Below, piece after piece: positions 1-7,700 of a stretch of DNA of 11,307 bases. The position numbers and the translations under genes were made by a program. The notes beneath the pieces are model-generated. The model saw only the letters and a list, made by a program, of their open reading frames with translations. It ran no database searches and was not told the DNA's origin. This DNA is from Euperipatoides rowelli (lineage: Eukaryota; Onychophora; Udeonychophora; Euonychophora; Peripatopsidae), in NCBI GenBank assembly GCA_003024985.2, contig PXIH01S0002943.1. One strand, given 5' to 3'. Within the stretch, counting starts at the first letter, position 1. Every line of letters begins with the position of its first letter.

Positions 1-641
1 ATGAAATTTTGAGATAATTCTTGGGATTGAAGTTGAAATCAATTTTAAGAAGAAAAAAAAAAAAAAACGTGTGTATACCAAAATTCCGATAGGCTTTTGT
101 ACGTTAACATTACACGATAATAAGAACAAATTGTTAACTATTATTTGCAAAGTTTTTTTTTCTTAAATATTCTTAAGAGATATTTTTTAATACAAATAAA
201 AACTGTTAAAGGTTTATTTTTAGCCTGCTTGCATTTGTTTCGAGTTTCCTTTATAAAAACTACCGACTGCAAATAAAAAAAAATCAGGCTTCTGAATCAC
301 TGATCTGCATTCTGATTGGTCTGTGAAGGAAACGACTTGTCTCGTCATGCGTCTGGTCTGCCAACCACTATTACTGGAATCTATGCAAGATTTTTCTGGT
401 AAAATTACAGACGTCACCATCATGCTTTATATTTTGAAAAATATTGGTATAAAAGTAGAATTTTGATGCATTTTTGGACCGAATATAACAAATTGTTAAT
501 TAAACTTGGCATCTTTTTTACACAATTGTGCACAAATCAATAAAGTTTAAATAGGTATTGATAAACCATTTTAATGTAATGTATACTGTGTCGGTATGGT
601 GGCCCTTAGGGCCTTCGGTTAAGAACTCCCACACGCACACC

Positions 642-659
642 CAGTGGCGTCGCCAGAAT
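642..659 (+). repeat. TE-terminus-like motif CAGTGGCGTCGCCAGAAT
   Basis: CAGTGGCGTCGCCAGAAT contains the odd palindrome TGGCG-T-CGCCA. It resembles the CAGTGGCGTAGCCAGG ends seen on many invertebrate DNA-transposon relics (recalled from general knowledge). No matching second terminus or target duplication was found in the window, so it may be a solo or broken end. Confidence 0.3.
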
Positions 660-671
660 ATTTTTTTTTAT

Positions 672-776
672 ATTTGATAAGTTTTTTTTTTTTGGGTTGT
701 ATTGACATTTTGTTTCCCTTTTGACATTTGATATAACCTTTTTTTTTTTTTGTATGGACATTTTGTTTCCCTTTAA
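672..776. repeat. Two-copy, poly-T-rich tandem duplication (~53 bp)
   Basis: TTTGATA followed by a T run and GACATTTTGTTTCCCTTT occurs twice. The 18-nt core is at 704-721 and again from 757. The offset is 53-54 bp, with divergence between copies mostly in T-run length. It is a small local duplication next to the 18-bp hairpin. Confidence 0.7.
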
Positions 777-789
777 TCCAACTATCACA

Positions 790-835
790 TCATAGCCTAG
801 TCATTAAGAATAGTATTTTAATGACTAGGCTATGA
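790..835. repeat. 18-bp perfect inverted repeat, 10-nt loop
   Basis: TCATAGCCTAGTCATTAA at 790-807 is the exact reverse complement of 818-835, with spacer 808-817. It could form a cruciform, or a stable stem in the pre-mRNA. It could be a small foldback element or a TE end; no function can be assigned. Confidence 0.85.
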
Positions 836-1011
836 CAGCTTTTCATTTGATTGTCTTATTTTTTTTTTTAATTTTATTTGTTATTTTGTACAATTGAATC
901 TACAGTACTTGATACAGCATAATGTTACAATCAGAATATGTTACACAGCAATGAAATCAAGAAAATTATTAATGTAAAACTCATTTTTACAGCAGTTGAA
1001 AATCCAGTAAA

Positions 1012-1110
1012 TTTTTTTTTTTGGCATTTATCGGATGCGAACCTGCCACCGCACTGGCCAACAGACACCAAGCGATTCGTCTTAAACCGCTCGACTATGC
1101 CCATAGGCCT
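1012..1110 (-). mobile_element. tRNA-derived SINE (tRNA-Leu-like head, A tail)
   Basis: Read on the minus strand, a tRNA-like head has a Pol III A box TAGTCGAGCGG (1087-1097) and D-arm GTCGAGCGGTTTAAGAC. A B box GGTTCGCATCC (1033-1043, one base off consensus) follows, then ATGCC and an A run (T run 1012-1022 on +). The D-arm GTC-GAGCGGTTTAA-GAC is characteristic of tRNA-Leu. The acceptor and T stems no longer pair well and an A tail is attached, so this is a short SINE or retroposed tRNA rather than a working tRNA gene. No clear target duplication was found. Confidence 0.65.
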
Positions 1111-1530
1111 ATTATTTTTATTTTAAAATCACAGTTTTTATTTTCATTTAAACTATAAAGAACTGAATTAATCTTTCCTACTTTGACAAAATTAATGTAC
1201 AGTATAGGCACAAACCGTTATTGTACCTTTCCAAATATTTGTGAGTTGCGTAATTTGAGAATATGGTAGTAATACTGTATTTTGAATTCAACCTGTACAA
1301 TTTTTTGAACGCCAAAACTCATGCGAACTGAAATTCTAAATGCGGAATTTCCTTGTGGTTTGTGAATTTGAAATTACTTTTTTTTTTAATTCCTTAAAAG
1401 CCATATTTGTTTTATTGAATTGCCTAATCTTGCTCCTAGCTTTAGCCTAATAATAAATTATTTAAATTCTAGCCACTATTTTATTTTTAATATATATTTT
1501 TTAAATCTTATTTGTAGCTATTATATCTAG

Positions 1531-1741
1531 GCAGTTTGTTGAAATGACTAAAGCTCGCATCGAGGGTTTACTCGCTGCTTTCCCAAAACTAATGAATACA
1601 GGCAAACAGCACACGTTTGTTGAGACGGACAGTGTTCGTTATGTCTATCAGCCTTTAGAAAAGTTATATATGCTTTTAATCACTACTAAGGCCAGTAATA
1701 TATTAGAAGATCTAGAAACATTGCGGCTGTTTTCTAGAGTA
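1531..1741 (+). CDS. ARCN1: delta-COP exon: longin-like domain, first half
   Basis: This exon encodes 70 full codons from [12 protein letters not shown] to LRLFSRV, preceded by one base (G1531) that completes a split Arg codon. It matches the vertebrate segment beginning after MVLLAAAVCTKAGKAIVSR. The acceptor is ctAG at 1529-1530 behind a T-rich tract, and the donor is a perfect GTAAGT at 1742-1747. The intron enters in phase 2 and leaves in phase 0. The ATG at 1544 is an internal Met (FVEM), not the start: four in-frame codons upstream of it (CAG TTT GTT GAA) match the family. The segment covers beta-strands and the first helix of the N-terminal longin fold, which is related to sigma-adaptin and zeta-COP and packs in the trunk of the F-subcomplex. 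Read-through past 1741 would hit a stop after VSINFY, which supports the donor. Confidence 0.96.
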
Positions 1742-4700
1742 GTAAGTATTAATTTTTACTAACTACATATTTTACTTTTAAGTATTTTTTTTTCAAGTTT
1801 TTACCTATCAGTAAGTTGATATTGAACATGATATTTTATCTTTTTTTAATATATATTTTATTTACCAGATTCCTGAATATTGTCGTAATATGGAAGAGGG
1901 TGAAATCATTGACAATGCATTTCATTTAATTTTTGCCTTTGATGAGATAGTAGCATTGGGTTATCGAGAAAATGTCAATTTGGCCCTTATCAGAACATTT
2001 ACAGAAATGGATTCCCATGAAGAAAAAGTCTACCAAGCTGTCCGACAGGTAGGAATTCTTATCGAGATAGATTGATTTATGAATTTATATTAAAAATAAT
2101 CTGACTATATACAGTAGAATAGTTGATGATAATGTAACCATCGATGATTATTTTAAAAATACTATGTCTGTTTATTGTAGTCCTTTTACATTTTTCAGTG
2201 TAAATGATCTAGTGTGGAGAATAAAAGCACTAAAGGGCCTTTATTTTTATGACATTTGTTCTTAGTGTAAAGATCGTACATACGTCCTAAAATCTGGGAT
2301 ACAGTCCTGAATTAGTACAATAGGCTGTATACCAGTGAGGGCAAATAGGATTTGTCAAATGTGCTGACATTAAAACAAAAGTTGATGTCATTTTAGCCGT
2401 GCCAAACGGTTTGACAATATAGAACACGATGTAACTTCAAAACTGTCAGGAGTGCTTGCTCAGTTCTTATTGGCATCATTTCTGTACGCAGTCTGTAGTC
2501 AGCAATTATGTGTTGCTATCGCTACTATGATGATACTGTATGTCACAGCGCTTGCAATTATAGTGCTGCTTTTTAATTAAGGAAAATGTATCCCTTTTTC
2601 TGCCATTTTACGTTTCAATATCTATTAATAATTTATATGATAAAATTTCAATGATAAGTTTTGTTGTTGTGCCGCCCAACGTGTCATCTTTGGCACGTGT
2701 GTGCCACCCATTTGCCATCCCTGGTAAAACTGTCCCGTAGTCCCACAGACCCTGTCTGGACGCTGAATGTTTAATTCTATAGAAACTATAATAAATTATT
2801 CCACAGGTTCAAATACCTATAACTTTGTGAATATAGTGTAAATATGCTTTGGAACGGCCAATCTCCTCTTCTCTGTTACGTAAAGATGTCAACTCCATTT
2901 TTTTATCAACACTTAAATTATGGACGCTTTGGATATTGATTTAGATTTACAGGCATAACAAATCATATCCTCCATAGTCAAATATCATTTTCATTCCGTA
3001 TATGTTTAATCATAAAATTTTCCAGTAAGTTTAAATAGTTGAAATCGTGAGAGTTGTTATACCCGATCACATGATCATAGACTAACAATAGGTTAGTTTG
3101 TTTTTTTTTCTTTTGATATACAGCATAGCGGATCGAGATGAAAAAGCAAAACAATTGTCAGAGAATAATAAAATGATTAACTGGCTTTATGCAACTCTGA
3201 ATCTGATTCTAGTAAGATGAAATGATATCAATGACGAGTCAAGAGCCGAGTTGAAGAGCATATTCCCCCCCCCCCCACACACACACACAAAATGTGTGTG
3301 CATAGAATACAATAAATTCACACCATGGCCATTATCTAGCCAATAGTGATTGATCTGGTGCAGTATGGCAATGAATATATTCTACAAAAATAAAACTAAG
3401 CAAGGCGATTACAAAACAAATTTGTCTAGTTCAATTTTGTACAAATGACAAGCAAATAAAAAATAAATAATTAGAGTATAGCATTTTTTATTATCAAGAT
3501 CTAAATTAAAATATGTGCATGTGAAACATTTTTATTGGCCGTTTTGTTATGCCATACTCATGAAGTAGCCTATCTTTTGAGTAGAGCTAAAAAGTTGATC
3601 ATGAAACGGACAAGAGTTAGCTTATAAACGATGAATAATCTAGGTAGCTTTGTAGACGATGACAACTGGAAATAAACAAATTACAGCGGTTTCCAATCAG
3701 TTTGTCAACCAAAATAAACAGAAGAAAAAGGTTCTCAAATTTTTTATTTAGTTGCTGTGTCTAGAATTCTCACGACATGAATGGAAAAAAAATTGAACGA
3801 ATTAGGTTTGCACTTTAACAGTTGACAATTTTATTTGATCTGATTTTAATCTTGTAGAACGAGAGAGTAACAGCAGACCACCGATACTCACTCTCTTGAT
3901 ACAATAAGATGTGCACACATTACACACTTCTCGATCCGTGATCTCAACAGTATGAATATAAGTGATCTGTCATTCAACTATTCTTTATTCTAAGATTATT
4001 ATTTTTCTTCTTCTCTTATTTACATTTCTACACACACTGATTCACTTGTGGGAAACAGGCTTTGGACTTTAAACCTTTTCTTCAATGATAAAAGGAGCAA
4101 ATCTGTGATTCTAACAATATGCTCTAGGATATGATGAAAACAGTTCTTTCATCGATTAATCAGAACCGGTCTTCTCCATTAAAGAGACCTGGGTACAAAT
4201 GATTTTTTGGAGCATAAAAAATATTTCTAAATGCTAAAAATGGCCTAAGATCTTTTCACAAAAAAAAAATAAAAATAATAATAAAGGAAATAAACATTTT
4301 ATTCGTGGAGACTGGTTCACTGTACAACTTCCTCCGATAATTTTTATGACCTATTTAACACACAGACATATAGACGTCAAATTACTGTAAATAAAAACTT
4401 TATAATAATTGTGGTTTAATAATCACAACAAATACATAATATACTGTAAATTCATAGAACACATTACAATTATAAATAAATAATAATCTTAAATAATTAA
4501 CATTTATTAAACATTTTTAAATATATGGCTTTATTGTCATGTCATTAATGATACAATAACAATCACAATCTTTAACGTCTCAATCAGTAGGCTAGGGACA
4601 TTCAAGATAAGTTTGCTTTGTGTTTCACATTTAGCACATGAAATTCAGTTCATTTTTATAAAATGCAAATTAATTTTAACCAATTATATCATTAAACTTC

Positions 4701-7700
4701 TTTAAAAAATTTCACTTTTTTTTCCCCCTTTTCTGGAGTCCCATGCACAGCCTGGAGCTTTGCAACTGACCTTCCCCCGCCACTTCCCATCTGGGACCAT
4801 CCTTGTCAATAATTAAAATATTAGACAAAAGAGTTTATAGGATAATGCATAACTGAGGAAATTGGGTGGTATTGAAAGCTATTATTGTTAACAGGCTGTA
4901 TTGTAGCATATCTTTGACAAGCAGAGTAGAAAGATTTTTTTATAAATTTAAATACAAATCCATTAGATCTACAAATGGGAAGAATTATCCTTGAACACTA
5001 TTTATATGAAAATGGATTTTTAAAATCTCCATCTTTCAACTAATATTCTTATTTTATTTTTTTAAATTTTAGACCCAAGAGAGGGAGGCAAAAGAAAACA
5101 TGAAGAAAAAAGCTAAAGAGTTACAAATGGCCAAACGTGAAGCTGCCAAACAGAATAAAAGATTTGGATCTGGTATTAGCTCAAGTTCTATTGGCTCTTT
5201 ATCATCGCCTACTATTGCCGATTCAATTGTGCCAGAAACACAAAAATCGCCGTACACAACAACTACAAGGTAATTTTCAAAATAATATAGCCTAAATTTA
5301 TTTTCTTTATTCCAACAAATTTTTAATTCTCCCTGTTCCTGTTTGTATAGACCAGATGTTTTTTTTTTTTTTGCTATAAATGAGGACCAACTTATTTTTT
5401 TTTTTGTGTCTAATAATAGCCTTGTACTCATCTGAAATGAAAGAAAATATTGATGTCAAACAAGGGGACTAATGTAGTGTTTCTAAAATTCATCTTGTTT
5501 CACTAAATCAGGGTTCGTCAATGTGGGCCCAGCCCGAAAAAAAACCTCCTGGGTTTTTCGGGCTGGGCCCACTTGAAAAAAACCTACTTAAAAACCAAGC
5601 GGGTTCTTTTCAAAATTTAAAGCCAATTTTCATATTAGAGTGAATACCACTATTAACTTAGCTAATTTTTAATAATTATACGTTGTTTTACTTCTTAACG
5701 TTTTTTTTTTAAACTAATGCGGTTGTCTCAATATTGATAGCTGTTTTATATAATATTACCGTAAGTGGAGAAAATGTAAAAAATATGTAGCCTATATAAG
5801 TGTTTTGATTTTACCCTTGGTTAATTAAAATAGTCATAGAAAAAGAAAAACACATTTATTAAATATATTCACTTTGGTATGCTGTCAAAATTTTTGGTGA
5901 CTAAACATCATACTTAGTACAATTTATTTAACATTAAGATAATACATATTAAAATTATATATGGTAGGCCTACAAATTTTTCTAAATAAAGGGACATACT
6001 GTATAAGATCAAAATGTGAAAAAAAAAAAAAGGGATTTTTAGGGAACACTTTTAAAAACAGGAACCCTTAATGCCCTGGATTTTTAAGATCATAAAAAGC
6101 CTGAGAAAATCCGAAAATCCCTGAAAAAAAAAAAAGCCTGTGTTTTTCAAACCTTGCCCTAAATAATAAGCTAAATAATAATCCATTCATTTATTTATTT
6201 CCATTATAAAATAATAATCAAAGCAGCTTAAATTCAATTGACTAAAGGAAAAAAAAAAAGCTAGTGTTTATTAAAAAAGTGTTGGGTTTCAAAATAGTTT
6301 TGCTTACCTTTGTTTGACTGTCCCAATCGCCGATAACAGTTTTAAGTTGAGAAACTGCTGTAAGTAATAGGTTGTATGCCTGTTAATTAGATGAACTGTC
6401 TCCAAAACTGGGTTAATCAGTACTAATGTTCATTCAATGTCAAAACTGTAACTGATAAATAGCTACCATTTTGCATTCAAAGACGATGCATCTGTTTTAT
6501 TGGCTAGAGATGTTAGACAAACTTTCTTTTTTTTCAATTTTACTTTGATTTATACTGCTTTATTTCCAATTATGTTTTTCATCGTTTCCACACAGGTTTT
6601 ATAATTAGAAAAATAAAAATCAGTTTTCTTTTTCTAATAATGTCTTACAGTATTTTTTTAAATTAATGTTTGTTATTACTGTCTAAAATAACTTTTTAAA
6701 ATCTTTATTAGCCTAAACTTGAAAAAAAAATTAAAATTTTTTAGAAACTTAAAATAAATAAATTACTGTTTAGATGGATACAGAAATTGACGAGTGCCGA
6801 TTCTCCGTAAATCCGCAATACATTTACACTCTGTATGCTCTAATAAATAACATATACTTGTTTCTCATTTTGCATTTTTGTCATTCAGTTTATAACATGA
6901 TTGAAATCTAAGTGCTTTTATATTTTTATTTATTATTAGCAAACCTCTTGGTCCAAGTAAAGCAATGAAACTTGGTAGTAAGAGCAAAGATGTGGATTCC
7001 TTTGTAGATCAGCTGAAATCTGAAGGAGAACGTAAGTTCTAATTAGTTTAATTCTAAAATTTAAAAATTATATAATTGGTGTCTAATAGAGATAAAATTA
7101 GATAAATAAACACAATTTAAGAGTACAATATTGAGAGGTAATTTAAACCAAGGCTGAAATTAAGACGTCAAACTAGAGTTAACAACAACCAATTTAAAAT
7201 TCAACGATGGGTTGAATGAGAGTGTTTCTGCAATGTTTTTTACGTTATGCCATTATAAATTTCATGGTATTAATTTTTTTTTGGAAAAAAATAATGAATT
7301 TTCTGCAATTTGTTTATCGATGGTAATGTGGGCTGTGGTTGGCTGAAGCGAAATCACCATTAACTGTCCAATGCAAATATTGAACAGCATTATGGGAAAG
7401 AACCACCAAATGTACAGGACAATCCGTGTATGGACGAAGACGTTTAAGGTGACAAAGTTTACCAAGGTCACCTTATATAAATTGCAGCCAACTGTCTGTG
7501 GATATGACTTGGTTCATCATTTGTCTTAAATCATTATCGTAAAGGAAATTCTTGGACACCTTGTATTATTTGGAGAATGTGATAAATTTCTGTACAACTT
7601 GTGAAATAGAATTTGCCCAGTTTAATCAGAATGTTGTTTTTTTTTTTTTTTTTTGAGAAAGCACTTGAGGGTCAATTTTTCAACATCGACAATTATAATT

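Larger units (their letters stand above)
1..1530. other. Upstream intron or 5' flank, no exon found
   Basis: The first coding exon of delta-COP (vertebrate MVLLAAAVCTKAGKAIVSR) is not detectable in any frame here, so this is most likely the 3' part of intron 1. It is AT-rich with poly-T runs and holds the SINE, hairpin, tandem duplication and TE-like motif listed separately. A minus-strand open stretch at 220-423 and another at 606-788 show no recognisable protein and look accidental. Confidence 0.7.
2049..5072 (+). other. 3024-nt intron, phase 0
   Basis: Separates the longin domain from the charged helix. Donor GTAGGA, acceptor tttaaattttAG. It contains a probable hAT-like MITE (2333-2723), a poly-C/CA microsatellite (3265-3300) and a small GC-richer patch (4731-4806). 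The rest is AT-rich text with many stops in all frames; no exon or RNA gene was recognised. Confidence 0.9.
5270..6939 (+). other. 1670-nt intron, phase 2
   Basis: Lies between the two linker exons. Donor GTAATT, acceptor ttattattAG. It contains a probable 648-bp hAT-like element (5509-6156) with a strong hairpin at its left end. The remainder is AT-rich with T and A runs and no coding signal. Confidence 0.92.

Noticed and set aside
220-423. Minus-strand open frame of 67 codons
   Set aside because: No recognisable domain, low complexity flanks, and no coding bias; likely accidental.
606-788. Minus-strand Lys-rich open frame
   Set aside because: The Lys runs come from poly-T tracts in the tandem duplication; not a credible protein.
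1012-1110. A functional tRNA-Leu gene
   Set aside because: The acceptor and T stems do not pair properly, the B box is off consensus and an A tail follows, so a SINE is the better reading.
938-1126. Forward 62-codon open frame
   Set aside because: It runs through the antisense of the tRNA-derived SINE and its T run; no protein meaning.
1461-1480. TTCTAGCCACTATT as the partner terminus of the 642 motif
   Set aside because: Only AGTGGC and a short AGAAT agree; no target duplication found.
4131-4137. ATGATGA resembling a C/D snoRNA C box (another near 2527)
   Set aside because: No CTGA D box at the right distance and no terminal stem seen.
5069-5431. 120-codon minus-strand open frame
   Set aside because: It lies opposite the delta-COP exon 5073-5269 and poly-T intron sequence; a shadow frame.
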